From the NCBI GenBank assembly GCA_028277105.1, contig JANQHO010000066.1, positions 1-38,769 on the forward strand: a stretch of 38,769 nucleotides of DNA, given 5' to 3'. The translations under genes were made by a program, and so were the position numbers. Origin of the DNA: Owenweeksia sp. (GTDB taxonomy: Bacteria > Bacteroidota > Bacteroidia > Flavobacteriales > Schleiferiaceae). The notes under the pieces are model-generated. The model searched no databases. It worked only from the letters and a program-made list of their open reading frames with translations, and was not told where the DNA came from. Below, one piece after another: positions 15,233 through 24,045 of this stretch; position 1 is the first letter of the stretch; the number at the start of each line of letters is the position of its first letter.

Positions 15233-15908
15233 AACTATCATTATTGATGATGAAGAACATTGCCGTACTTCTTTGAAGAGAACAATAGATCAGTACTGCC
15301 CACAACTGAAAGTAGTTGACAGCGTAAGCAATGCAACCGAAGCAAGGAAAAGCATTTATTCCAATAATCCCGACTTAATTTTTCTCGATGTAGAAATGCC
15401 TCAGGAAGACGGTTTTGAGCTGATTGAGCAATTGGGAAGCAAAACCATCCCAACCATATTTACTACAGCTTATGAATCATATGCCCTTAAGGCTTTAAAA
15501 AAGCAGGCGGTAGATTACCTTTTAAAACCTGTAGACGAAAAAGAGCTGATTGCAGCTGTAAACAAGCTTGATGTGCCTCAAAGTGTTGCAACAACAAAAG
15601 TAGCTTTGCCTACTTCCCAAGGATTTATTTTTTGCGATCCCGAAGAGATTATACGATGTGAAGCAGATGGTTCATATACCAAAATCTATAAGGTGGACGG
15701 TACTATCCTGGTTTCCCGCAACATTGGTTATATAGAAGAATTATTGAACAACCAAGACTTTTTCCGCAGCCACAAATCTCATTTGGTTAATCTGCTACAT
15801 GTTAAAGAATACATAAGAGGAAGAGGTGGTTTTGCTGTAATGAGTGATAATGCTCAGATTGAAATTTCTAAACGTAAGCGGGAGGATTTTTTATTGGCTA
15901 TATCCTAA
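15213..15908 (+). CDS. LytTR-type DNA-binding response regulator
   Basis: 231 residues. Receiver domain at 1-120 with acidic pocket DDEE near 12-15, phospho-acceptor Asp59 (LIFLDVEMP) and the conserved Lys in YLLKPVDEKE. LytTR DNA-binding domain at about 130-230 (EEIIRCEADGSYTKIY, FRSHKSHLVNLLHVKEYIR). Its start lies 20 bases inside the kinase gene, so the pair is translationally coupled and is a cognate system. The next gene encodes a T9SS-secreted protein and is a reasonable but unproven target. Confidence 0.95.
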   Translation: MKPLLYKTIIIDDEEHCRTSLKRTIDQYCPQLKVVDSVSNATEARKSIYSNNPDLIFLDVEMPQEDGFELIEQLGSKTIPTIFTTAYESYALKALKKQAVDYLLKPVDEKELIAAVNKLDVPQSVATTKVALPTSQGFIFCDPEEIIRCEADGSYTKIYKVDGTILVSRNIGYIEELLNNQDFFRSHKSHLVNLLHVKEYIRGRGGFAVMSDNAQIEISKRKREDFLLAIS

Positions 15909-16038
15909 ATTACCCGTTAGTAAAATCAAAGTAACTTCTTTTTTATATAATAAACCTTAAATAAAATCCCACTTCTTTAAGCCCTTCTCTGATAGTAGTT
16001 TTAGAGCACCAATTATTAATTATTTAAATCTAAAACTC

Positions 16039-18087
16039 ATGATTAGAAAAAATTCTATTTCTCTAATGCTACTATCCACTTTTTTATGCTTAAGTGGTAT
16101 TCAGCTTACTGCACAGCAATGGTTTGTACGTGATTTTGATATCAGTTCAGCCATTAATCAAAAACCGGACTTCAGATCCGGGGGTACTTTTGTTACAAAA
16201 GCAGAATATGGTAACACAACCGATGGGGTGCTGGTATATGGCACTATTGGTTATAGTCAAAATGAATTAACTGCAGGAGATGGCGGTCATGGTAATTCAG
16301 ACGTTGTTGTACTCTTCAATGATCTTGAAGGTAATAATATGTGGGGCTTTACTTTTGGAACCAATCAAAATGATGTGGTAAGCAGGGTTATTCAAGACAC
16401 TGAAGGATTCGTTGTTATAACCGGCTATACCATAATTAATGATAAACAGCATATTTTTTTGGCCAAAGTAACTCCAGGGCCAGGTATGATTGTTGAATGG
16501 GCCAAGACTTTTGGCGAAGGAGTACCCACCGATATGGTCAATGCTCTTCAAGATAATCCTAGTGACTTATTCACTATTGGTTATGCTGTATGTGGACACG
16601 CTACTAACAATAGATCCTTCATCATATATACCGATTTGGACGGTAATATTTCCAGTCCCAGATGGGCACACTATTACCAGGCAGAAAAACCATTAAAATT
16701 TAATTCTATTATACAGGAAAAAAAGAGGCAAACCCTTGTAACAACAGAACTAATAACTAAAATTGATTATAAATATAGCAGCAGTATAGTAGTAGCCGGA
16801 TCTATAGGAAATGATGCCTATGTTGCTAATGTTCCACTAACTAATGGAAATATCACACATGATCTTGATTTTTCTAATGTTACCGTTAACTGCCCCGCTC
16901 ATAACAGACCTGATGAATATGTATCAATTACACAGGAAGAAAATGGGGATATGGTGCTATTTGGTTCATCTAATACGCAAGGTTCAACCCAAAATGTTAT
17001 TCACCTCACCAAATTTGATACGGATCGAGGAATCAATCTCTTCTGGGATCGTTCATTTTCTAAATCACAAGCATCCATGCGAGGTTTTCCTTTAGATGTT
17101 GATGCTACAGCTTTTGGCTATTTAGCCACTTTTGAATATTCAGGCTCTTCCGAAAACTTTTTTCGTACAGTAGAGTATGATTTTGATGGTAACATTAAAC
17201 AATATCAAAAACTCAGAAACGGTAATTCCTGGTATTTTTCCAAAGAAAGCACGACTGCCTCCCCACGAGATCTTTTCCCTTATTTTGATTTTGATATGGA
17301 ATGCTATAGAGCCCTCCATATAACCGGAACAGAAGGCACAGTACCAAGTCCTCCAGGTGGTTGGTCTGTAGATAACATTCCTCATGCCCGCTTACGGCTT
17401 AATACAACAAGCTGTATTGAAGAAGCAGATAATGAATTTAGCGACAAGTTTTGTGAAGATCTGATTCACTTTCAAGAATACATTGCTGTTCAGAAAGAGA
17501 GCTCTATGCCAGAAGAAACATTTGATCCGCAAACTTCAATAATCATTGCTCAGGAAAACAATAATTATTGTGAATCAAGCTGCCCCCAATCTGCTTGTAC
17601 TACCCCTATAGAATTAATTTCTTCAGTAAGTGAGCCGGCCTGGCTAATTGGTACCCCTAGTTTATTTAGATACGACTGGTCACAAGGCAACGAAACTGAC
17701 CATGATCTTGCTGTATATCCTTCAATTAGACCAGATAAAGTTTATGCGCTTGATGAAACAGATGGCAATGGCTGTGTTACAACTTATACATTCCATATTG
17801 ACTATGACGGATTGAGAAAAACTTCCAATGGATTAAGCGTAGAGAAAGAAACTGCTGATCAAATATCTTTCTTCCCAAATCCTACCTCAGGCATACTAAA
17901 TGCCGTATTGCCCGTAGAAGGTATTTCCCTCGAGATATTTGACGCTACTGGAAAACCTGTAAAACAACTGGAGAGTTTGCCAGCCGGTGAACACTCCATT
18001 AATCTTGTTGGCCAACCCAGCGGCTTGTACTTTGTAAGGGTCACTGGTAATGACATCAACAAGGTGATAAAGATCACTAAAAACTAG
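16039..18087 (+). CDS. T9SS type A sorting domain secreted protein
   Basis: 682 residues. Signal peptide at 1-25 (SLMLLSTFLCLSGIQLTAQ), then a long beta-rich region with repeating motifs of the kind GDMVLFGSSNTQG and FVVITGYTIINDKQHI, suggestive of a propeller or repeat beta structure. A Cys-rich stretch lies near 515-580. The C-terminal type A sorting signal (about 605-682) is clear: FFPNPTSGILNAVLP, LEIFDATGKPVKQLESLPAGEHSINL, PSGLYFVRVTG, ending in KVIKITKN. Such proteins cross the outer membrane through the type IX system and are attached or released. No catalytic motif seen. It lies 130 bases after the LytTR gene and ends in its own terminator. Confidence 0.9.
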   Translation: MIRKNSISLMLLSTFLCLSGIQLTAQQWFVRDFDISSAINQKPDFRSGGTFVTKAEYGNTTDGVLVYGTIGYSQNELTAGDGGHGNSDVVVLFNDLEGNNMWGFTFGTNQNDVVSRVIQDTEGFVVITGYTIINDKQHIFLAKVTPGPGMIVEWAKTFGEGVPTDMVNALQDNPSDLFTIGYAVCGHATNNRSFIIYTDLDGNISSPRWAHYYQAEKPLKFNSIIQEKKRQTLVTTELITKIDYKYSSSIVVAGSIGNDAYVANVPLTNGNITHDLDFSNVTVNCPAHNRPDEYVSITQEENGDMVLFGSSNTQGSTQNVIHLTKFDTDRGINLFWDRSFSKSQASMRGFPLDVDATAFGYLATFEYSGSSENFFRTVEYDFDGNIKQYQKLRNGNSWYFSKESTTASPRDLFPYFDFDMECYRALHITGTEGTVPSPPGGWSVDNIPHARLRLNTTSCIEEADNEFSDKFCEDLIHFQEYIAVQKESSMPEETFDPQTSIIIAQENNNYCESSCPQSACTTPIELISSVSEPAWLIGTPSLFRYDWSQGNETDHDLAVYPSIRPDKVYALDETDGNGCVTTYTFHIDYDGLRKTSNGLSVEKETADQISFFPNPTSGILNAVLPVEGISLEIFDATGKPVKQLESLPAGEHSINLVGQPSGLYFVRVTGNDINKVIKITKN

Positions 18088-18112
18088 TTTTACAACATAC
18101 CTTAAACAAATG

Positions 18113-18136
18113 AGGCTGCCTTAGAGCGGCCTTTTT
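18113..18136 (+). terminator. Intrinsic terminator after the T9SS protein gene
   Basis: Stem AGGCTGC/GCGGCCT (one G-U pair) with a CTTAGA loop, followed by a run of T residues. It lies 25 bases after the stop. Confidence 0.75.
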
Positions 18137-18228
18137 CATGAACTCTTCTTAAGAAATACATTTTCTTCGCAATTCATTTAATCGCCAAAAAGCGCTTAAA
18201 TTTATCCATTCAACTAAACACAGTAATT

Positions 18229-21129
18229 ATGAAACTATCTTCCAGGCTTCTTTTGGGCTCAATGTTACTGAGCTTCTTCAGCATCAAAGCGGGCGATTCT
18301 TTTAAAACTATTCCCAATGATCCTTACAATGTTTTGTTTTACGAACTGGATAATGGCTTACAGGTGTACTTGTCTGTTAATGAAGATGAGCCTCGCATAT
18401 CCACTAATATAGTAGTGCGCACCGGCAGTAAGAACGACCCTTCTAAGGTTACCGGCCTGGCGCATTACCTGGAACACATGCTCTTTAAGGGAACCTCCAG
18501 GATTGCCAGTTTAGACTGGGAAGCGGAAAAGCCCCTTCTGGATCAGATCAGCGATTTGTATGAAAAATACCGCAAAACCAGGGATCCCGAAAAGCGCAAA
18601 GCGATTTATAAACAGATTGATGCCCTGAGCAATGAGGCGGCTCAATACGTTGCTACCAACGAATATGACCAGATGATGAGCGAGCTGGGAGCTACCGGTA
18701 CTAATGCCTACACTTCGCTCGAAAGAACAGTATATATTAATGATATTCCAGCCAATGAACTGGAAAAATGGATGGCAATTGAAAGTGAACGCTTCAAAGA
18801 ACTCACCCTGCGTCTTTTCCACACAGAACTGGAAGCGGTTTACGAAGAATTTAACCGGGCCCAAGATAACGATAACCGCCTGGTGTATTATGAGCGCATG
18901 AAGACCATTTTCCCGGACCACACCTATGGAACCCAAACTACCCTGGGTAAGGGAGAGCACTTAAAAAATCCTTCGATGGTAGAAATACACAACTACTTTG
19001 ACCGGTACTATGTTCCCAATAACATGGCCATCATTATGGCAGGAGACCTGGATCCGGATAAAACCCTCGCGCTCATCAAAAAGTATTTTGGCAGTTGGAA
19101 AAAAGGTCGAAACCCCAGACAGTTCAAAGATCCGGGTCAACCACCCATTACAAACCCCATAAAAAAAGTAGTTAAAGGTACCGAAGCGGAATTCATGACC
19201 CTTTCTTATCGCACAGGTGGTGTTGATACTGAAGATGCCATGATGAGTGATTTGGTAAGCAGCATTCTACAAAACGGGGATGCCGGCTTGATTGATCAAA
19301 ACCTGAATAATAAACAAGCGGTACTGCGCGCTTATGCTTACAGTAGCGATTACAAAGATTACTCCCTTCTGACCCTGGGTGGAAGCCCACGGGAAGATCA
19401 AACCCTGGACGATGTTAAAGATCTGTTGTTAAGCCAAGTGGAGCTATTACGGCAAGGGAAATTTGATGCTTCCCTCATTCCTTCCATTGTTAAAAATGCC
19501 AAGAAATCACAACTCCGTCAGGCCGAAAACAACCGGTGGAAGGCTTTTACCATGATCGATGCTTTTATTTATGAAAAACCCTGGGAATACTATGCCTATT
19601 ATTATGATAATATGGCCAAGATCAGCAAACAGCAAATAGTGAACTGGGTTAACAAAAAACTTAAGCGCAATTATGTGGCCATCTATAAAGAAGAAGGCGA
19701 TCGCAACCCTTTGCGCGTTGAAAAACCCGAAATCAATCCCGTTACCATTAACCGGGGAAAAAAGTCCGCTTTTAGACAGGAATGGGAAAAAATGCCTTCC
19801 AGCAGGATTGAGCCTGAATTCATAAATTTCGACAAAGACCTGGATGTTTCAAAAACCTCCGGAAATCTCGATCTGTATTACATTCCCAATGAAACTAACG
19901 AACTTTTTGAGCTCTACTATATATTCGATATGGGTTCCCGTAACGATAAGAAGCTGGCTTTGGCAATAAAGTATTTACCTTATATAGGAACAGAAAATTA
20001 TACGGTTGACGAGATAAAACGGAAGTTCTATGACCTGGCCCTGGATTATTCTGTATTTGCCGGTGAAGATCGCACCTATGTTACACTTTCCGGCCTCAGT
20101 GAATCCATGGAGGAAGGTATGGCGCTATTTGAAGAGTTGCTGAATACCGTAAAAGCCGATGTCGGATCTTATGAAAAATTTGTAGACGGAATTATCAAGA
20201 AGTATAAAAATGCCAAGCGCAGTAAACGAAGGATATTGTATAACGGCATGTTGAACTATGCTCTGTACGGCCCTCGCTCTCCTCAAACCGATATCTTCAA
20301 CGAGGAAGAGCTGCGTTCCATTCAGCCAGATGAATTGTCTAAAAAGCTAAGAGGCCTCTCCAGCTACCGGCATAAAATACTTTACTATGGCCCTGATTCC
20401 AGGGATGATATTACTACTCTTATCAATGAAAAGCACATGGCTCGCAGCCCCTTGAAGGAATATCCTCCCAGAAAGGAATACGAGTACAGGGAGCCCAATA
20501 AAAGCACCGTATACTTTGTCAATTACGATCAGGTGCAGGTAGAGCTTTTAATGCTGGCTACCGGTGAAATGTTCAATGCGAATGATCTGGCCCCGGCCTA
20601 TGTGTTCAATCAGTATTTTGGCTCCGGCCTGTCCAGCATAGTATTCCAGGAAATACGCGAATCCAAGGCTTTGGCTTATTCTGCCTATTGCTTCTACTCT
20701 ACCCCTTCCCGTATAGACGAACCACACCAGGTAAGAGCTTATATAGGTACCCAAAACGACAAGCTTCACGATGCCATAAACGCTATGACAGAGCTTATGA
20801 CGGAGATGCCGTGGGAAAAAGCACAATTTGAACAATCAAAACTGGGGGCTTTAAAGCAATTTGAAGCTAATCCTATCACTAAAGCCTCTATTTACTGGGC
20901 TTATCAAAGAGCACAAGACAGAGGCTTTGAAGAGAATTACCGTCCTATCCAGTATGAACAGATCAGTAATATGTCGTTAAAAGGCCTGCAAAGTTTCTTT
21001 ACAGAAAAAATAAAAGGTAACACCTATACTTATCTGGTTATAGGTAATAAAGAGGTTGTAAATATGGAGGTGCTGCAACAACTGGGAGAAGTAAAAGAGC
21101 TGAGTTTGAAAGAAATTTTCGGTTATTAA
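18229..21129 (+). CDS. M16 family zinc metallopeptidase, exported
   Basis: 966 residues with a signal peptide (SRLLLGSMLLSFFSIKAG). The inverted zinc motif is at 79-83 (HYLEH) within GLAHYLEHMLFKGTS; the distal Glu ligand is in AVYEEF around residues 206-207, after an insertion of about 60 charged residues often present in this subgroup. Two M16/M16C repeats make up the remainder; the second half (about 530-960) lacks the HxxEH motif, as expected for the inactive lobe of a pitrilysin-like clam shell, and keeps the FGSGLSSIVFQEIRESKALAYSA block. It cleaves short unfolded peptides in the periplasm. It appears to be a single-gene unit. Confidence 0.93.
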   Translation: MKLSSRLLLGSMLLSFFSIKAGDSFKTIPNDPYNVLFYELDNGLQVYLSVNEDEPRISTNIVVRTGSKNDPSKVTGLAHYLEHMLFKGTSRIASLDWEAEKPLLDQISDLYEKYRKTRDPEKRKAIYKQIDALSNEAAQYVATNEYDQMMSELGATGTNAYTSLERTVYINDIPANELEKWMAIESERFKELTLRLFHTELEAVYEEFNRAQDNDNRLVYYERMKTIFPDHTYGTQTTLGKGEHLKNPSMVEIHNYFDRYYVPNNMAIIMAGDLDPDKTLALIKKYFGSWKKGRNPRQFKDPGQPPITNPIKKVVKGTEAEFMTLSYRTGGVDTEDAMMSDLVSSILQNGDAGLIDQNLNNKQAVLRAYAYSSDYKDYSLLTLGGSPREDQTLDDVKDLLLSQVELLRQGKFDASLIPSIVKNAKKSQLRQAENNRWKAFTMIDAFIYEKPWEYYAYYYDNMAKISKQQIVNWVNKKLKRNYVAIYKEEGDRNPLRVEKPEINPVTINRGKKSAFRQEWEKMPSSRIEPEFINFDKDLDVSKTSGNLDLYYIPNETNELFELYYIFDMGSRNDKKLALAIKYLPYIGTENYTVDEIKRKFYDLALDYSVFAGEDRTYVTLSGLSESMEEGMALFEELLNTVKADVGSYEKFVDGIIKKYKNAKRSKRRILYNGMLNYALYGPRSPQTDIFNEEELRSIQPDELSKKLRGLSSYRHKILYYGPDSRDDITTLINEKHMARSPLKEYPPRKEYEYREPNKSTVYFVNYDQVQVELLMLATGEMFNANDLAPAYVFNQYFGSGLSSIVFQEIRESKALAYSAYCFYSTPSRIDEPHQVRAYIGTQNDKLHDAINAMTELMTEMPWEKAQFEQSKLGALKQFEANPITKASIYWAYQRAQDRGFEENYRPIQYEQISNMSLKGLQSFFTEKIKGNTYTYLVIGNKEVVNMEVLQQLGEVKELSLKEIFGY

Positions 21130-21161
21130 GTAGTTGTTTTTCAATGACTTTAAGCTAACAA

Positions 21162-21188
21162 AGCCTGGTTTTTCAAACAAACCGGGCT
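21162..21188 (+). terminator. Hairpin after the M16 gene
   Basis: Arms AGCCTGGTTT/AAACCGGGCT (10 bp, one G-U pair) with a seven-base loop, 33 bases after the stop. The downstream T tract is interrupted, so it may end the peptidase mRNA only partly. It abuts the next promoter. Confidence 0.5.
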
Positions 21189-21195
21189 AAATGCT

Positions 21196-21203
21196 TATTT
21201 TCG
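21196..21203 (+). promoter_or_regulatory. -7 promoter element of the zinc-finger methyltransferase gene
   Basis: TATTTTCG, 20 bases upstream of the ATG at 21224. Its position means the earlier in-frame ATG at 21191 lies upstream of or within the promoter, which supports the later start. Confidence 0.45.
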
Positions 21204-21223
21204 CCTGCAACCAAAATTCAGCC

Positions 21224-22174
21224 ATGCCTACCTGTCCTTTTTGCCAGGCCGATAAAGGAGTTTTGCAATACCATACTACCGACATTTACGGTAGCGACTT
21301 TGATATTTTACGCTGCTCTGCTTGCCACTCCTTTTACCTCTCACCTCAGCCTACGGCCGATTATCTCAACGAAGCCTACAGTTCCTCCTACTACGGAGAG
21401 GGCGAACAGAAATTCAAGGGATTTATTCAAAAAGGCATCCATTACTTCATTGCCCGCAGGGCCAGAAGGCTCAATCAGATGATAGGCCCTGATGCCAAAG
21501 TACTGGATATTGGCTGTGGCAGTGGGTATTTTTTGAAAAGTATGCTCGATACAGGTAGTATTGAGGCTCATGGTATAGAACTACCCGGCAAATCGGCTGA
21601 AAGAGCTTCCAAAGTTCCCGGTATCAATCTGAAGATCGGTAAACTGGAAAAAGGCGACTTCCCAACCGAAAGCCTGGATATGGTAACCATGTTCCATGTT
21701 TTTGAGCATTTGGACCAGCCCGCTCAAACTTTGGAAACCATTAGTAAGATCTTAAAAAAAGGCGGCTACCTCTACCTCTCCTGCCCCAATGTGGCCAGTT
21801 GGCAAAGCCGTTTGTTTAAAGGCAACTGGTTTCACCTCGATCCACCCCGTCATCTTTTTCTAATGCCTCCGGCTGCTATAAAAGAACATCTGGAAAAGTT
21901 GGGCTTTACTACCGTTAAAGAAAAATACTTCAACCCTAAATACAATCCTTACGGCTACCAGCAAAGCCTGTTGAATAGAACCAGGCTGAAGCGCGACCTC
22001 TTATTTGAGCACCTTAAAGGGAACACTACTTATGCCAATGGTACTTCTAAAGCCAGTCTATTTTTACAGTCGGCCAGCTTTAAACTCAGCTTTCCTCTTT
22101 TCCTGCTTGCTGACCTTACCGCCTCTGCCTTTAAGCGCAGTGCTACGGTAGAATTTATTTTTAAAAAGGTTTAG
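21224..22174 (+). CDS. Class I SAM-dependent methyltransferase with N-terminal zinc ribbon
   Basis: 316 residues from the ATG at 21224 (an in-frame ATG at 21191 lies in the promoter and would add 11 unconserved residues). An N-terminal zinc ribbon (CPFC near residue 4, CSAC near 34) is followed by a Methyltransf_23 domain with motif I VLDIGCGSGYFL at about 88-99, MFHVFEHLDQP, and GGYLYLSCPN. The LDPPRHLFLM segment is typical of methyltransferases acting on nucleotide-sugar or surface glycan/lipid intermediates. The C-terminus has a hydrophobic stretch that may contact membrane. No glycan genes are adjacent, so the substrate is open. Confidence 0.85.
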   Translation: MPTCPFCQADKGVLQYHTTDIYGSDFDILRCSACHSFYLSPQPTADYLNEAYSSSYYGEGEQKFKGFIQKGIHYFIARRARRLNQMIGPDAKVLDIGCGSGYFLKSMLDTGSIEAHGIELPGKSAERASKVPGINLKIGKLEKGDFPTESLDMVTMFHVFEHLDQPAQTLETISKILKKGGYLYLSCPNVASWQSRLFKGNWFHLDPPRHLFLMPPAAIKEHLEKLGFTTVKEKYFNPKYNPYGYQQSLLNRTRLKRDLLFEHLKGNTTYANGTSKASLFLQSASFKLSFPLFLLADLTASAFKRSATVEFIFKKV

Positions 22175-22210
22175 TTTGAGGTTTGAAGTCTTCGGCCTTC
22201 CAACTACAAA

Positions 22211-22234
22211 CTACAAACTGTGGACTACCAACTA
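22211..22234 (+). repeat. CTAC-rich promoter repeat, copy 1
   Basis: A 24-base element matching 23998-24021 at 22 of 24 positions, both in the same orientation, both just upstream of a start-proximal -7-like element (here TACCTTAG at 22241), and both preceded by CTTCGG. It sits in the position of the -33 region of the sheath gene promoter. Confidence 0.6.
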
Positions 22235-22240
22235 ATTAGC

Positions 22241-22248
22241 TACCTTAG
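22241..22248 (+). promoter_or_regulatory. Possible -7 element of the sheath gene
   Basis: TACCTTAG, 17 bases upstream of the ATG at 22266. It departs from TAnnTTTG at one position. The sheath gene therefore has its own promoter directly after the CTAC-rich repeat. Confidence 0.35.
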
Positions 22249-22265
22249 CCCTAAACCAAACCACT

Positions 22266-23837
22266 ATGAACCTTAGCAACATCAAAACCCCGGGGGTTTA
22301 CATTGATGAAACCAAAGCCTTTCCCAATTCTGTTGTAGCAGTAGCCACATCTGTACCCGCTTTTATTGGTTATACTCCAAAGGCCTCTTATGAAGGAAAA
22401 TCCTACCTCAACAAAGCGGTAAAGATCACTTCCTTCCAGGAGTTTCAGGCTTTCTTTATGTTTCCCGATCCTCCCCCACCCGCTGGGCCAGCCAAGCAAT
22501 ATTCGCCTGAGTTTTACTTGACCAAACAAACCAAAGCTCCAGAAAAAGGAGAGTATTATACTTTTAATGGAGATATCTACACCATAGAGCCTGATCCCAA
22601 TACCATCTATTACCTGTATAATAGCGTAAGGTTGTTTTACGAAAATGGCGGTGATGATGCCTATATTGTTTCGGTAGGTCCTTATGGCAACCCTAGTGGT
22701 AAACCTGTAAACCCCGGAGATAACATCATAAATCCCAATATAAAGCTGGACGATCTCCTTAACGGCCTGGCCTTGCTTAAACATCTGGTAGATGTTACCA
22801 TGTACGTGATTCCCGAAGCCACCTTGCTAAGCCTGGATAACAACAGTACTTTAATGGAAAGCATGTTGCTGCAAAACGGTGAAATGGGCACTGCTATTTC
22901 CATCTTCGATATTATTGGTGGTGCTGATCCCGACCCTATTCTCTACACCAACGACATTCAAAACTTCAGAAACAGTACAGGTAATAACTCCTTAAAATAC
23001 GGAGCGGCCTACTACCCTTTTCTGGAAACGACCATTACCCAATCTGATGAAATTGATTACCGCAACATCAATGGTGGAGACACCACTAAGCTAGAGCCTG
23101 TTCTCAATCCTGCTTCCAATCCTAATCAAGCTGCAGAAACCATCCTCAACAACATTGAAAAAGGTTCTTCACTTAGCCCGACCCAAAACAATCAAGCCCT
23201 TATCAATGCCAGTAAAACCTATAACCAGATCATTACTATTATTCTCAAACGGATCAACATCCTGCCTCCCAGTGGCGCCATGGCCGGGGTTTACACTTTA
23301 GTGGATAATACCCAGGGAGTATGGAAGGCTCCCGCTAATGTAACCCCTGTAGGCGTTACTGACGTAACCTTAAGGATCAACGATTCCATGCAAGCCGGTT
23401 TAAATGTAGATGCCGTGAGCGGTAAGTCCATCAATGCCATCCGTTTTTTTAATGGGCAAGGCGTATTGGTTTGGGGTGCCCGTACCCTGGATGGCAATAG
23501 CCAGGACTGGCGCTACATTAACATTCGCAGAACGGTAACTATGATCGAGCAATCCTGCAAACTAGCCGCCAGGGCTTACGTATTTGAGCCCAATGATGCT
23601 AACACCTGGGCCTCTGTAAAAAGTATGATCGGAAACTTTTTAACCAATATCTGGAAAGAAGGGGCTTTGCAAGGTGCTAAGCCTGCTGATGCTTTTAGCG
23701 TAGCTGTAGGCTTGGGAAGCACTATGACTGCCCAGGATATTTTAGATGGCATCATGCGGGTCAGTGTAAAAATAGCGGTAACTCGTCCGGCAGAATTTAT
23801 CATTATTAGTTTTGAGCAAGAGATGGCAAAATCTTAA
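22266..23837 (+). CDS. Contractile tail sheath protein (phage tail / contractile injection system type)
   Basis: 523 residues. The N-terminus (IKTPGVYIDE) is the classic sheath opening, followed by an insertion domain (about 60-330) with NGGDDAYIVSVGPYG and the VTMYVIPEATLL region. The C-terminal core (about 390-523) is diagnostic: INAIRFFNGQGVLVWGARTL, WRYINIRRTVTMIEQS, YVFEPNDANTWASVKSMIGNFL, WKEGALQG and RPAEFIIISFEQ. Sheaths polymerise around an inner tube and contract to drive it through a membrane. No tube, spike, baseplate or AAA+ gene is in the surrounding sequence, so this copy is an orphan. It may be a paralogue serving an injection system encoded elsewhere, or have been repurposed. 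Neighbours are housekeeping or unrelated genes. Confidence 0.93.
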   Translation: MNLSNIKTPGVYIDETKAFPNSVVAVATSVPAFIGYTPKASYEGKSYLNKAVKITSFQEFQAFFMFPDPPPPAGPAKQYSPEFYLTKQTKAPEKGEYYTFNGDIYTIEPDPNTIYYLYNSVRLFYENGGDDAYIVSVGPYGNPSGKPVNPGDNIINPNIKLDDLLNGLALLKHLVDVTMYVIPEATLLSLDNNSTLMESMLLQNGEMGTAISIFDIIGGADPDPILYTNDIQNFRNSTGNNSLKYGAAYYPFLETTITQSDEIDYRNINGGDTTKLEPVLNPASNPNQAAETILNNIEKGSSLSPTQNNQALINASKTYNQIITIILKRINILPPSGAMAGVYTLVDNTQGVWKAPANVTPVGVTDVTLRINDSMQAGLNVDAVSGKSINAIRFFNGQGVLVWGARTLDGNSQDWRYINIRRTVTMIEQSCKLAARAYVFEPNDANTWASVKSMIGNFLTNIWKEGALQGAKPADAFSVAVGLGSTMTAQDILDGIMRVSVKIAVTRPAEFIIISFEQEMAKS

Positions 23838-23895
23838 ATGAGATACCGGATCAAGCCTACTTATCTCAGGTAGGATAACTTCACGTTTTGATATC

Positions 23896-23916
23896 ATGCC
23901 TGACTTGATCAGGCAT
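23896..23916. repeat. REP-like palindrome after the sheath gene
   Basis: Perfect 8-bp arms ATGCCTGA/TCAGGCAT with a five-base loop, inside a 208-base gap. A second degenerate palindrome (CCTAC/GTAGG) lies just upstream at about 23858-23875. Both look like decayed intergenic repetitive palindromes; the first may serve as the sheath terminator hairpin, without a T tract. Confidence 0.5.
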
Positions 23917-23997
23917 CTACAGAGATCACGGCTATCCGCCATGCTTCTGCCGCGATGAACAACAAACCACTTCTTTCTCCGATTTTTATACTTCGGA

Positions 23998-24021
23998 CTA
24001 CAGACTGTGGTCTACCAACTA
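23998..24021 (+). repeat. CTAC-rich promoter repeat, copy 2
   Basis: Second copy of the 24-base element at 22211-22234 (two mismatches), here 12 bases upstream of the TAATTTCG element of mnmE. A further ATCAACTATT run follows, so the unit looks like a degenerate tandem of CTAC/ACTA words. Confidence 0.6.
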
Positions 24022-24033
24022 TCAACTATTCCC

Positions 24034-24041
24034 TAATTTCG
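24034..24041 (+). promoter_or_regulatory. -7 promoter element of mnmE
   Basis: TAATTTCG ends only four bases before the ATG at 24046. Transcription would start on or very near the initiation codon, so the mRNA would be leaderless or use the second ATG at 24052. Confidence 0.45.
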
Positions 24042-24045
24042 CCCC

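Noticed and set aside
22251-22784. 177-residue minus-strand frame
   Set aside because: It lies opposite the sheath gene, has an odd composition and no motif; the + strand frame is clearly the real one.
22266-23837. Prophage remnant
   Set aside because: No other phage gene, integrase or attachment site surrounds the sheath gene, and it is intact with its own promoter region.
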